Shown: piece by piece, positions 1-8,479 of the stretch
Position numbering within the stretch: position 1 is the first letter of the stretch
How the letters are laid out: each line of letters starts with the position of its first letter
Assembly: GCA_964437945.1 (NCBI GenBank)
Contig: CAYTJF010000031.1
Coordinates: forward strand, 1 to 34,801
DNA from: Granulosicoccus sp964437945
GTDB lineage: Bacteria > Pseudomonadota > Gammaproteobacteria > Granulosicoccales > Granulosicoccaceae
Length of the DNA stretch: 34,801 nucleotides
Reading direction: 5' to 3'
Translations under genes and position numbers: made by a program
Notes under the pieces: generated by a model
What the model saw: only the letters and a program-made list of their open reading frames with translations
What the model was told of the DNA's origin: nothing
The model's database searches: none

Positions 1-1
1 G

Positions 2-148
2 GCGCTTGAAAGCCGTGATGGGCCAGCCTGCGCTGAGGCGTTAAAGATGCACCTTCAAGCCGGGTTTATCAATATTGAAAGCGCGTTTAAAACCCAACAG
101 CCCAATGTTGCAGAGAAAAGTGCTGAGGAGATTGATCATGAAGCGTAA
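2..148 (+). CDS. GntR-family regulator, C-terminal end of FCD domain (partial)
   Basis: The window opens inside a gene; only the last 48 residues are present, ending in TAA at 146-148. The pattern (LESRD, then an Ala-rich helix, then MHLQAGF) resembles the last helices of the FCD ligand-binding domain of FadR-type GntR regulators, where an ALExRD...A...M..HL segment closes the fold. The DNA-binding domain lies outside the window. The stop overlaps the start of the next gene at 138, so the two are probably co-transcribed and translationally coupled. It may control the dehydrogenase pair that follows and perhaps the sugar cluster. The family call rests on a short segment and is moderately secure. 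Confidence 0.6.
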   Translation, partial: ALESRDGPACAEALKMHLQAGFINIESAFKTQQPNVAEKSAEEIDHEA

Positions 149-1175
149 ACCAGTCATCGGGCTTGTGCAGGGCGACCCTGCCGGTATCGGTTCTGAGCTA
201 ATGGTAAAACTGCTTAGCGAAAAAGCAGTACAAGAGCGAGCCGACATTGCCATTATTGGCGCACCGGATGTTATTGCTCGTGGTGAATCCATTGTGGGTG
301 AATCCATCGAGCGTGTGCACGTACCAGAATTCGATAGTTCGTTATTGAAAGATAATTTTCAACACATCGACCTTGACATACCTGACATTGAAAATGTACC
401 CGTGGCAGAAGTCAGTGAAGCAGGCGGCAAGTCGTCATTAGCTGGTCTGAAGTTGGCTTTTGGGCTTTCAGCCGCTGGAAAAATCGATGGCATCTGTTTT
501 ATGCCCTTTAATAAGGGCAGCATGCACATGGGCGGGAATCCGTTTATGGATGAAATTGGATTTGCGCGTGACTACTTTGGCATTGACACCGCTGCCAGTG
601 AATTCAATATTGCCAATGGTATGTGGAACGGCCGTGTAACTTCGCATGTCGCCATGAAAGATGTGGCCGGCATGTTAAGCGAGGAACGAATTTGTCAGTC
701 GATAGAACTGGCAGACAGCACATTAAAAATGGCGGGGTACGATCGCCCGCGAATTGTCGTTGCCGCATACAACCCACACGCTGGCGACGGCGGGTTGATG
801 GGGCGAGAGGAAATCGATTTTATCCAGCCTGCGGTAAAACGCATGAAAGAGAGGCAAGTCAATGTAGCTGGCCCGTTTCCGGCTGATACGCTGTGGCTTA
901 AAGTGCGTGATGGTGAATACGATGTGGTGGTAACCATGTATCACGACCAAGGGCAAATCGCGATCAAGTTGCTTGGATTTGATCAGGGTGTATCCCTGCT
1001 CGCGGGCTTACCTATACCTATTACAACACCTGCTCACGGAACCGCATTCGATATAGCAGGGCGTAATCAGGCTAATCTGGATCCAACTCGCAACGCTTTT
1101 ATGATGTGCTGCGACTTAGCTGATGGTTTGTCGAAATCGGGCGGATGGTATAGCGCTGATTCCAAAAGCACCTAA
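138..1175 (+). CDS. PdxA-like NAD-dependent 4-phospho-(hydroxy)acid dehydrogenase
   Basis: A 345-residue protein of the PdxA family (4-hydroxythreonine-4-phosphate dehydrogenase and PdxA2-type 4-phospho-D-threonate/D-erythronate dehydrogenases). It opens with the typical GLVQGDPAGIGSEL. The three metal-binding histidines fall at about H170 (TSHVAM), H214 (NPHAGDGG) and H269 (YHDQG), spaced almost as in E. coli PdxA. I chose ATG 138 rather than an upstream in-frame ATG at 75 because family similarity begins there and it overlaps the regulator stop in the usual coupled manner. The context is a GntR-type regulator before and a semialdehyde dehydrogenase after. That points to a catabolic acid-sugar role (PdxA2-like) rather than vitamin B6 synthesis. 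The partner kinase (for example of the DUF1537 type) is not in the window. Confidence 0.9.
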   Translation: MKRKPVIGLVQGDPAGIGSELMVKLLSEKAVQERADIAIIGAPDVIARGESIVGESIERVHVPEFDSSLLKDNFQHIDLDIPDIENVPVAEVSEAGGKSSLAGLKLAFGLSAAGKIDGICFMPFNKGSMHMGGNPFMDEIGFARDYFGIDTAASEFNIANGMWNGRVTSHVAMKDVAGMLSEERICQSIELADSTLKMAGYDRPRIVVAAYNPHAGDGGLMGREEIDFIQPAVKRMKERQVNVAGPFPADTLWLKVRDGEYDVVVTMYHDQGQIAIKLLGFDQGVSLLAGLPIPITTPAHGTAFDIAGRNQANLDPTRNAFMMCCDLADGLSKSGGWYSADSKST

Positions 1176-1230
1176 TCACTTTACAAACGCTAATTTAATT
1201 GAAGTCGTCTTAAACAAGGTAAACCCAATA

Positions 1231-2736
1231 ATGACTTATCAACCTCACGGAAATCACTTTGTAGCAGGTCAGCTTGTTAAAGGAGATGAAACTTTTAATT
1301 CAGATCCTGCAAGTGGTGCGCCATCACAATATTCAGTGGGACGCGTGTCTGATGTCAATCAGGCTGTTGAAGCGGCTGAGGATGCATTCAATAGCTATGG
1401 TTACTCCAGCAGGCAGAGTCGTGCCGATTTTCTGAACAGTATCGCCGATGAAATTGAGGCTCGCGGAGACGACATTACCCAGGTCGGTGTGCAGGAAACC
1501 GGTTTACCCGAAGCGCGACTCAATGGTGAACGAGGGCGTACCACTGGTCAGCTGCGACTGTTTGCTAAACACATTATGAGCGATGATTATCTTGACAAGC
1601 GCCATCAGGTTGCGTTGCCAGACCGAGCACCCGCTCCCGGACCAGAACACAAGCTCATTCAACGACCTGTTGGTCCGGTTGCCGTTTTCGGTGCTTCTAA
1701 TTTTCCGCTGGCGTTTTCCACAGCAGGTGGCGATACAGCGTCGGCATTGGCGGCTGGATGTCCGGTAATAGTGAAAGGGCATTCTGCTCATCCTGGCACT
1801 GCTGAGATTGTTGGTGCAGCAATTACCGCGGCAGTTGAAAAGCAAGGCATCGCACCCGGTGTGTTTTCCTTGATTCAAGGTGGTTCGCGAGAGGTAGGAA
1901 CAACCCTGGTTCAACACCCACTAATAAAAGCGGTGGGGTTCACTGGCAGTTTGGGTGGCGGTCGCGCCTTGTTTGATCTGTGCGCGGCGCGTGAAGAGCC
2001 AATTCCGTTTTTTGGCGAACTGGGGTCGGTTAATCCGATGTTTTTACTGCCATCAGCACTTTCGAACAGAGCCAGTGAGATGGGTGCAGGCTGGGCGGGT
2101 TCATTGACCATGGGCGCAGGGCAGTTCTGTACAAATCCTGGTATCGCTGTAGGTGTTAAAGGGTCACTTGATGAATTTACCGGTGCAGCTCAGAAAGCAC
2201 TTGATGAACAGGGTGCACAAACCATGTTAACACCGGGAATTGCAAGCGCTTACCAACGTGGAGTTGATGAGTTTAGTCAATGCTCTGGAGTTGATACTCT
2301 CGTAAAAGGTGGAACCAGTAATCGTGATGCCAATCCGATGCTGTGCCGAACCGATGCTGATGTCTGGTTAAGTCAGCCGCAATTGTCCGAAGAGGTGTTT
2401 GGTCCTCTAGGGCTCGTTGTGGAAGTAGAGAACACAGAACAGATGCACGCAGTAGCAAAGAAACTGGATGGTCAGCTCACCTGTACCGTGCAAATGGACA
2501 ATGAAGATTCAGACCTGGCGCGATCACTTATGCCAATACTTGAGCGCAAAGCCGGGCGAATTCTAGTCAACGGATTCCCGACTGGTGTTGAAGTGTCAGA
2601 CGCCATGGTGCATGGCGGTCCTTATCCGGCATCAACCAATTTTGGCGCAACATCAGTTGGCACGCTTTCAATTCGGCGTTTCCTGAGACCTGTGTGTTAT
2701 CAAAATGTGCCTGATGGACTTGTTTTGGATTGGTAG
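1231..2736 (+). CDS. aldehyde dehydrogenase, 2-oxoglutarate-semialdehyde (2,5-dioxovalerate) type
   Basis: A 501-residue NAD(P)-dependent aldehyde dehydrogenase, full length for the family. The catalytic Glu is near residue 263 in FGELGSVNP and the nucleophile Cys near residue 300 in GQFCTNPG. The Rossmann region has GPVAVFGASNFPLAFS. This motif set is typical of alpha-ketoglutarate-semialdehyde dehydrogenases (EC 1.2.1.26), which finish the non-phosphorylating pentose, hydroxyproline and aldaric-acid pathways. The open frame extends upstream to 1123, but that overlaps pdxA. ATG 1231, with AAGG a little upstream, starts a typical N-terminus (MTYQPHGNHFVAGQ). It lies 55 bases after pdxA on the same strand and probably belongs to the same transcript. 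Substrate assignment within the ALDH superfamily is inference. Confidence 0.88.
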   Translation: MTYQPHGNHFVAGQLVKGDETFNSDPASGAPSQYSVGRVSDVNQAVEAAEDAFNSYGYSSRQSRADFLNSIADEIEARGDDITQVGVQETGLPEARLNGERGRTTGQLRLFAKHIMSDDYLDKRHQVALPDRAPAPGPEHKLIQRPVGPVAVFGASNFPLAFSTAGGDTASALAAGCPVIVKGHSAHPGTAEIVGAAITAAVEKQGIAPGVFSLIQGGSREVGTTLVQHPLIKAVGFTGSLGGGRALFDLCAAREEPIPFFGELGSVNPMFLLPSALSNRASEMGAGWAGSLTMGAGQFCTNPGIAVGVKGSLDEFTGAAQKALDEQGAQTMLTPGIASAYQRGVDEFSQCSGVDTLVKGGTSNRDANPMLCRTDADVWLSQPQLSEEVFGPLGLVVEVENTEQMHAVAKKLDGQLTCTVQMDNEDSDLARSLMPILERKAGRILVNGFPTGVEVSDAMVHGGPYPASTNFGATSVGTLSIRRFLRPVCYQNVPDGLVLDW

Positions 2737-2884
2737 GCTGTTATTCAGAAAAAGTACAGTGATAAATTCCCTAAAGGTTTTTTGGTTTTCGCTTGTGGCA
2801 ACCGGCGAGGAAAGGGTCTGGTTTAGCGGTGCTGTTACTTTCGTTACGATAGGAGCAATCTGGTTATAAGCAATATATTCATGG

Positions 2885-3283
2885 ATGATTGATGATCCAC
2901 AAACGCTTAAAGAGGAGTGGGGTATTACTGTTACTATTGTAGGTGTGATTATTCCTATAATGATTGCATTGGTTGTTGGTTATATTAGAAAGAAGATTGG
3001 ATTGCAATCAATAGAGAAGAACAGAAAACATGTTTTTGCGAATCAAAGCAGTCACATTGTAGGAATTATTTGGGTTGTTAAAGTATTGGGAATAGTACTT
3101 GTAATTGCGTATGCAAAGATGTTGTTTGATCTAATGCTGAATTTACAACATCGTTTCCTTTTGCGCCTCTATAGGTGCCAGCATCTCCCATACCGACGAG
3201 GAAGTCATCCCCCGAAAATAAATCAAGTGTACTGTCGTACTCACCAACCAATTCATCACCATCACTTTCACTGGACAGAGTGA
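2885..3283 (+). CDS. small membrane ORF of unknown function, probably decayed
   Basis: I do not recognise this 132-codon frame. The first 90 or so residues look like a real small membrane protein: an acidic start (MIDDPQTLKEEWG), a hydrophobic helix at about residues 14-34, a basic linker and a second helix at about 57-80. After about residue 88 the translation becomes basic and His-rich without structure, suggesting it runs out of its true frame into foreign sequence. A further short hydrophobic frame (2759-2869, about 36 codons from a GTG) precedes it. The region is AT-richer than its neighbours. It may be the remnant of a membrane gene interrupted by rearrangement. Confidence 0.3.
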   Translation: MIDDPQTLKEEWGITVTIVGVIIPIMIALVVGYIRKKIGLQSIEKNRKHVFANQSSHIVGIIWVVKVLGIVLVIAYAKMLFDLMLNLQHRFLLRLYRCQHLPYRRGSHPPKINQVYCRTHQPIHHHHFHWTE

Positions 3284-3803
3284 TACCTATGAAGACGGTG
3301 AAGTTGAATTTAACAGTACGACAAATGTCGCAGTGCTCTGTGTTGATGATCCCGCCCGACCTACTGTTGAGTCCCTAGATGCTTTACGCTTTGAGCTCAA
3401 TGCCCAGTCCGATTTACTGGCAGGGTTTGTATTGAACATCGCGAATATATGTGCAGGTTGGCCAGAGTCGATAGACCCGGTGCCGCAGATAGCAACCAAT
3501 CAAGCACCGGTTTCATTGGTTATCGGTGGTCCATCCGATGCACAAACCCCTCTGGAGCATGCGCAGCAAATGGCAGCAGCCGTAGGTGGGCAGTTTCTGC
3601 GCTCCGAACACGATGGTCACACCACGGTTTTTTTGCCCAAAAATAACTGCACTAATGCAGTGGTTGAGACATTTTTACTCACCGGAAACCTGCCTACCAT
3701 GTCAGTATGTGAAGCGGATGTTATTGCGAGCGCTCGCACACGAGGCTGGCGAAATGGTGTGTTGCACTTATTGCCTGGCACTTATAGAAGCAACGAGCAA
3801 TAG
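3222..3803 (+). pseudogene. C-terminal remnant of a TAP-like alpha/beta hydrolase
   Basis: An open frame follows a stop at 3219-3221 and ends in TAG at 3801-3803. From about 3290 the translation matches the C-terminal part of tripeptidyl-aminopeptidase-like alpha/beta hydrolases: NVAVLCVDDPARP, a CAGWP motif, then the TAP-like C-terminal domain. In that domain IGGPSDAQTPLEHAQQM carries the acid residue and SEHDGHTTVF the catalytic His; a Cys near the end (MSVC) is also typical. The N-terminal 250-300 residues, including the nucleophile Ser and oxyanion loop, are absent, so no complete catalytic triad can form. No good ribosome site or start is visible (only GTG 3333 inside the domain). I read it as a 5'-deleted pseudogene left by rearrangement. 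Confidence 0.72.
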
Positions 3804-3838
3804 GTTCAATTTCTGCCTGCCAACTCAGCTTTCTTAAT

Positions 3839-5320
3839 TCACAATGAGCGTGTAACAGGATTGGAGTACAAACACTGTGCAATCGCATCTTGCCAAACCT
3901 GCAATATGTGTGAGCGTTTCTCGTCTGCCATTGTCGGCTCGATGGTGGTACGTTCCCGCGCAAGATTGGTAATTTCATCCAGGTCAGACCAAAACTCTAT
4001 TTGCAATCCAGCAAGCATACCGGCACCGAGAGCCGATAGTTCTGGATCTTTACTAATGCATACGGGTTGAGCCAACAAGTCAGTCAGGTATTTCATCAAG
4101 AATGTGTTGCGGGTAGGGCCGCCATCGACAAATACTGTTCCAGTTTTTGTGGCAGATTGTTTGTACATGGCATTAAACACATCGACAACCTGTAGTGGCA
4201 TGGATAAGGCGGCCGCGTGTGCGATATGTGCTGGAGTAGCAGCAAAGCTCAATCCGGTTAACAGGCCTTTTGCTTCCGGCTTCCAGTGTGGTGCACCAAG
4301 CCCGACAAGTGCAGGAACCAGTGCAACACCATTGGTATCGTCAACGGTTGCGGCGAGGTCAAATAGTTTATCAACATTGTTTTCGAGACCAAGCAAACTT
4401 GCAGTCCACGGAAATACAGATGCACTAACCAGAATATTACCTTCGAGCGCATGAGTGATCTGACCATCAATCGACCAGGCAATGGTTGTTGTCATGCCAT
4501 CTTTGGGGATATTAAATTCAGGAACGATCATCATTACAGAAGATCCTGTGCCGAATGTCGCTTTGGCTTCTCCTGGTTTGAATGCAGCATGGCCGAACAA
4601 AGCAGCATGGCTGTCGCCAATGGCGGATGCTATTGGAATCCCATCAGGTAATCCAGGTACGGCCTTTGTGTAACCGAACAGGTGTTTGCTGTCGGCAACT
4701 GTGGCTAAAACGGCCGAATCGACCCCGAAGAGAGCGCATAGCTCCTGATCCCATTCCCCTGTTTCTACATTTAACAGCTGTGTTCGAGAAGCATTCGAGC
4801 GATCGGTTGCATACCGGGCGCCGTCGGTTAATTTCCATATTAGCCAACTGTCAACGGTACCAATACATCGTTTGCCTGCACCTTCCAGATTTAATAACCA
4901 GCGAATTTTGGATGCTGGAAAAAGTGGGTCCAGTGGCAGTCCTGTTTTGGCAACCACCATGGCCTCGTGCCCGTCTGATTTTAATTTCTCAGTCGTTTCT
5001 GTGGTTCGCCGGCACTGCCATGTAATAGCCGGGCCAATAGGAGTACCTTCTTTGGCATCCCATTGCACAACAGACTCTCGCTGATTTGAAATCCCGATGG
5101 CCAGAATGTTGGCATCGGGCAATTGCTTAATGCATTCTTCGATCGCTTTTACAACGCTTGACCAAATATCATCTGCTGCTTGTTCGACCCAGCCAGGCTT
5201 AGGGTGTGCAATGGCAAGTGGGGCTGAACCTTGTGCAACAATTTGGCCTTGCTGGTTAAGTAAAACAGCTTTACTATTTGTTGTGCCTTGATCTATACAT
5301 AAAATAGTGTCATTGGACAT
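3839..5320 (-). CDS. FGGY-family carbohydrate kinase
   Basis: A 493-residue sugar kinase of the FGGY family (glycerol kinase, xylulokinase, apulokinase, erythritol kinase). The N-terminal phosphate loop is CIDQGTTNSKAVLL, and PAITWQCRRT follows as in glycerol-kinase-like members. The family core shows GDSHAALFGHAAFKPGEAKA and FGTGSSVMM, and the C-terminal half holds VDGGPTRNTFLMKYL. The start is ATG with a strong AAAGGAG site nine bases upstream. It overlaps the end of the transketolase C-subunit gene by 11 bases, so it is the last gene of a three-gene minus-strand operon. Context with a split transketolase points to phosphorylation of a ketose; D-apulose or D-xylulose are candidates. The sequence alone does not fix the substrate. 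Confidence 0.88.
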   Translation of the reverse strand: MSNDTILCIDQGTTNSKAVLLNQQGQIVAQGSAPLAIAHPKPGWVEQAADDIWSSVVKAIEECIKQLPDANILAIGISNQRESVVQWDAKEGTPIGPAITWQCRRTTETTEKLKSDGHEAMVVAKTGLPLDPLFPASKIRWLLNLEGAGKRCIGTVDSWLIWKLTDGARYATDRSNASRTQLLNVETGEWDQELCALFGVDSAVLATVADSKHLFGYTKAVPGLPDGIPIASAIGDSHAALFGHAAFKPGEAKATFGTGSSVMMIVPEFNIPKDGMTTTIAWSIDGQITHALEGNILVSASVFPWTASLLGLENNVDKLFDLAATVDDTNGVALVPALVGLGAPHWKPEAKGLLTGLSFAATPAHIAHAAALSMPLQVVDVFNAMYKQSATKTGTVFVDGGPTRNTFLMKYLTDLLAQPVCISKDPELSALGAGMLAGLQIEFWSDLDEITNLARERTTIEPTMADEKRSHILQVWQDAIAQCLYSNPVTRSL

Positions 5321-6278
5321 GGTGGGCCGCTCCTTTGTTACGCGTCAGTGCGCTGCCGGCCTTGCAAATACCTGTGGGTGACATACCAAATTCATCCAGC
5401 AAATAGTTGGCTGAGCCTGTTGGTGCAAAAACGCCAGGTACGCCAAGTATTTTCATTGGAACAGGGCAGTGTTGTACAACCACCTCCGCTACAGCACCAC
5501 CTAGGCCACCGTGCACCGAGTGCTCTTCGCATGTCAAAATTGCGCCTGTCTCGGATGCCGCTTGTGTAATAGCGTCATCGTCCAATGGGCTAATTGTTGA
5601 CATGTTTAAAACCCTTGCTTGTATACCCGCTTGCTCCAGCAGTTCTGCGCCTTTAATAGCGCGATGGGTTAAGGTTCCGTTGGCGATGATGGTCAAGTCG
5701 TTGCCTTGACGAACGGTATCGGCTTTTCCAAACTTGAACGGATGATCGGGCTTGAAAATATCGGGTACGCCAACGCGAGATAACCTGAGAAAAACCGGGC
5801 CTGAATGATTAGCAGCAAATTCAACAGCGTGCTTTGTTTCAGCAGGGTCGGCTGGTGCGATTATGACGATGCCTGGCAGAACTCGGGTCCAGGCAAAGTC
5901 TTCAATAGAGTGATGTGTGGCACCAAGTTCGCCATAAGCCATGCCGGAACTGATACCGCATAGCTTTACGTTAGCTTGCGAATAAGCGACATCGGCTTTA
6001 ATTTGTTCCAGTGCTCTGCCTGTTAGAAAACACGATGCGGCACAAACAAAAGGGATTTTGCCACCGTTGGCAAGTCCGGCACCAACACCTACCAGGTTTT
6101 GTTCCGCAATACCAACATTGATCAATCGCTCAGGCCATAGCTTACGAAAACCGGTTAACTTGCTTGAGCCTACCGAATCATTACAAACTGCCACGATGTC
6201 ATCGTTGTTACTGGCCAGTTCTTGCAACGTGGAGACAAACGTATCGCGGCAATCGTAAAGTTGCTCAGTGGAACTCAT
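5310..6278 (-). CDS. transketolase, C-terminal subunit (pyrimidine-binding and C-domain)
   Basis: A 322-residue protein corresponding to the second half of transketolase: the Pyr domain with GAGLANGGKIPFVCAASCFL and GELGATHHSIEDFAWTRVLPG, then the C-terminal domain with ILTCEEHSVHGGLGGAVAEV. Split transketolases of this kind work as heterodimers with the preceding N-subunit, using thiamine diphosphate to move a two-carbon ketol unit. Its ATG overlaps the N-subunit stop (TAATG at 6280-6276), showing tight coupling and equal stoichiometry. Split transketolases are common in catabolic clusters, such as the D-apulose-4-phosphate transketolase AptAB. The neighbouring FGGY kinase fits such a role. 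The fold assignment is secure; the acceptor and donor are not known. Confidence 0.9.
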   Translation of the reverse strand: MSSTEQLYDCRDTFVSTLQELASNNDDIVAVCNDSVGSSKLTGFRKLWPERLINVGIAEQNLVGVGAGLANGGKIPFVCAASCFLTGRALEQIKADVAYSQANVKLCGISSGMAYGELGATHHSIEDFAWTRVLPGIVIIAPADPAETKHAVEFAANHSGPVFLRLSRVGVPDIFKPDHPFKFGKADTVRQGNDLTIIANGTLTHRAIKGAELLEQAGIQARVLNMSTISPLDDDAITQAASETGAILTCEEHSVHGGLGGAVAEVVVQHCPVPMKILGVPGVFAPTGSANYLLDEFGMSPTGICKAGSALTRNKGAAHHVQ

Positions 6279-7096
6279 TAAGTTACCACCTGAAGCTCTT
6301 GAAGTGCCTGTTCGAACTGTTCCTGGTTTGGGACTTTATGGTGCCATTCTGCACGGTCTTGCATAAACGATATTCCACGTCCTTTTTGCGTGTTGGCAAC
6401 AATACATTTAGGTTGGTTTGGAGTAACAGCTTTACTGTCAAGTACATTGCACAGCTGAGAAATGTCGTGTCCGTTCACAGTGCTTGTAGCCCATCCAAAC
6501 GCGACAAATTTTTCTAACAAAGGTGCAAGGTCATTGGTATCAGTAACGCTTGCACCCTGTTGCAAACCGTTGTGATCAACAACAAGAATCAGGTTATCCA
6601 ACTTAAACTGCGCGGCCGCCATGGCGGCTTCCCAATTGCTGCCTTCCTGAAGCTCCCCGTCACCGCACAAGATAAATACACGCCAATCCTGATTAGATAA
6701 TTTAGCCGCTTTGGCCATACCAACTCCAATGGGCAAACCATGGCCCAAAGCACCCGTATTGGTTTCTATGCCAGGTACTTTGAGTCGGTTGGGGTGGCCA
6801 TTCAACGCTGAATGCGGTTGTAAAAACGTACTCAGATCGGTTTTGTCGATAAATCCACGAAAGGCAAGCGTTGTGTAGAGCGCGCACGCGGTGTGCCCTT
6901 TACTGAGTATAAATCGATCGCGGGTGGGTAGCTGCGGTTGGGTTGGATCGATCTTTAGTGTGTGGAAATACAGAGTGGTTAGAATATCAATTGCTGATAG
7001 CTCACCGCCAATATGGCCGGCTCCGGCAGCATAGACCGTTTTAAGGTCAGCAATGCGTATTTGACGTGCAGTAGCTTCGAGCTCGGCAACATTCAA
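6278..7096 (-). CDS. transketolase, N-terminal subunit (thiamine diphosphate-binding)
   Basis: A 272-residue protein equal to the first domain of transketolase. It shows AAGAGHIGGELSAIDILTTLYF (the usual GHPGG with Ile for Pro), DRFILSKGHTACALYTTLA, the HLNG-like PHSALNGHPNR, GALGHGLPIGVGMA, and the thiamine diphosphate/Mg motif GDGELQEGSNWEAAMAAA at about residue 144, closing with DHNGLQ. The frame begins at a TTG codon (7096-7094); no ATG gives the expected N-terminus, so TTG is the likely start, with only a weak ribosome site. It is the first gene of the minus-strand operon, divergent from the ABC transporter across about 246 bases, so both sides are probably controlled together. Confidence 0.9.
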   Translation of the reverse strand: MNVAELEATARQIRIADLKTVYAAGAGHIGGELSAIDILTTLYFHTLKIDPTQPQLPTRDRFILSKGHTACALYTTLAFRGFIDKTDLSTFLQPHSALNGHPNRLKVPGIETNTGALGHGLPIGVGMAKAAKLSNQDWRVFILCGDGELQEGSNWEAAMAAAQFKLDNLILVVDHNGLQQGASVTDTNDLAPLLEKFVAFGWATSTVNGHDISQLCNVLDSKAVTPNQPKCIVANTQKGRGISFMQDRAEWHHKVPNQEQFEQALQELQVVT

Positions 7097-7205
7097 GGCT
7101 ATTTTCTCGAGTGAACGAATATACCGCTACATAATTTCATGCAAATCATGGCCCTGTCAAACGCAATCCACTTGCTTGGAAGGCTAAGATGAACCAATAA
7201 GCCCA

Positions 7206-7236
7206 TTGACACGATTAATTGATGTCATTAAATTAA
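7206..7236 (+). promoter_or_regulatory. candidate sigma-70 promoter with overlapping AT-rich inverted repeat
   Basis: TTGACA at 7206-7211, 17 bases, then TAAATT at 7229-7234, reading towards the permease gene. A partly symmetric element with TTAATT at 7215-7220 and AATTAA at 7231-7236 overlaps the -10 box and could be an operator. This was read by eye only. The gap 7097-7342 between the divergent operons otherwise shows a minus-strand TTGACA (7160-7155) without a well spaced -10 box. Confidence 0.45.
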
Positions 7237-7342
7237 GTGCGGAATATTTGTTCACAAACGATGCTTGATCGTGCGATATTAGTGGCTATGTCGTTTGCTG
7301 TTTGAAGCAACAACTAAGGAAAAGACAAGGATAAGAATACTG

Positions 7343-8305
7343 ATGGCGTCAGATGTGACCAAAAGTACAGCTCGCCTATGGGGACTTTTTTCCGGAACAA
7401 CCGGACCATTGCTTGGCTTGTTGTTGTTGGTTGTGTACTTAAGTCTGGCCACCGACACTTTTTTTACGGTTAGAAATTTTTTAAATATTCTCGACCAGAT
7501 TACCGTATTGGGAATATTGTCTATTGGTATGACGTTCGTCATTTTGATTGGCGGTATTGATCTTGCTGTCGGCTCAATTCTGGCGCTTTGCATCATGGTT
7601 ATGGGGCATCTTGCTAAAGAAGCCGGCTTACCCATGTGGTTGGCAATCACGCTCGGTTTAACCGTTGCCGGATTGGCTGGCGGTGTTTCAGGAACACTCA
7701 TCGCTTTTTTCAGAGTTCCAGCCTTTATTGCAACACTTGCAATGATGTCTGCCGCTCGTGGTCTTGCCAATATGGTGACTGATGGCCACCAGATAATCAG
7801 TTTTCCGATTTGGTTTAATCTCATGGCGCTTATTCGGCACGGCGGATATATAACAACCACCGTTGCCATCATGATTGTGGTGTTTATTGTTTGCTGGGTC
7901 TACCTTCGCTTTACATCAGGAGGGCGAAGTTTGTATGCCATCGGAGGTAATGAGGAAGTAGCTCGACTGGCTGGCATTAATGTAAAGCTGCATACCGTTG
8001 GTGTTTACGTTGTGTCCGGATTACTTGCAGGACTTGCCGGGATAATGCTCGGAGCGCGCCTCGATTCAGTGCAACCCAGTGCAGGATTTACCTACGAACT
8101 CGATGCTATAGCAGCGGTTGTTATCGGTGGTACCAGCCTTTCTGGTGGCACGGGGGGATTAACGGGTACTGCTATAGGTGTGCTTATTATTGGTGTTTTG
8201 AGAAACGGACTTAATCTGTTAGGCGTATCGCCATTTACGCAACAGGTTGTCATTGGTGTTGTTATCGCCATGGCGGTGGCAGCGGAGGCATTAAAGAAGA
8301 AGTAG
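7343..8305 (+). CDS. sugar ABC transporter permease (RbsC family)
   Basis: A 320-residue inner-membrane permease of the ribose/xylose/AI-2 ABC family, with about nine to ten hydrophobic helices. Family landmarks are the early NILDQITVLGILSIGMTFVILIGGIDLAVGS segment, FRVPAFIATLAMMSAARGLA, YAIGGNEEVARLAGINV (the cytoplasmic EAA-like loop), and the C-terminal GGTSLSGGTGGLTGTAIG. An upstream in-frame TTG at 7295 exists, but ATG 7343 is preceded by AAGGATAAG and gives a normal N-terminus. It is the first gene of the rightward operon, in the order permease, binding protein, ATPase, which differs from the usual rbs order. It would import a monosaccharide or polyol for the kinase and dehydrogenases nearby. 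Confidence 0.92.
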   Translation: MASDVTKSTARLWGLFSGTTGPLLGLLLLVVYLSLATDTFFTVRNFLNILDQITVLGILSIGMTFVILIGGIDLAVGSILALCIMVMGHLAKEAGLPMWLAITLGLTVAGLAGGVSGTLIAFFRVPAFIATLAMMSAARGLANMVTDGHQIISFPIWFNLMALIRHGGYITTTVAIMIVVFIVCWVYLRFTSGGRSLYAIGGNEEVARLAGINVKLHTVGVYVVSGLLAGLAGIMLGARLDSVQPSAGFTYELDAIAAVVIGGTSLSGGTGGLTGTAIGVLIIGVLRNGLNLLGVSPFTQQVVIGVVIAMAVAAEALKKK

Positions 8306-8479
8306 TAAGTAAGTAAGGAATAATAACTAGAAATAAGAATAATAAGAATAAACAAAAGATTGTGTTTTCAAATGTACAGTTCGGTCTAATTTGCCGATAG
8401 CAAGGACTCGATGAATTGCAACATTGACTATTAGCTGCAATGAAACGGGATGACAAAAACTTAAGAGGAGTTTTAAACA

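Noticed and set aside
1504..1917. 137-codon minus-strand ORF inside the aldehyde dehydrogenase gene
   Set aside because: Cys/Arg-rich shadow frame; the plus strand is a well conserved ALDH.
3078..3295. RTX/haemolysin-like gene on the minus strand
   Set aside because: Only one short Gly/Asp-rich stretch, no start or repeat series; kept only as part of the mosaic finding.
7279..7872. 197-codon minus-strand ORF opposite the RbsC-like permease
   Set aside because: It lies antisense to a clear permease gene; its Ser/Pro/Lys-rich translation has no domain and is a coding shadow.
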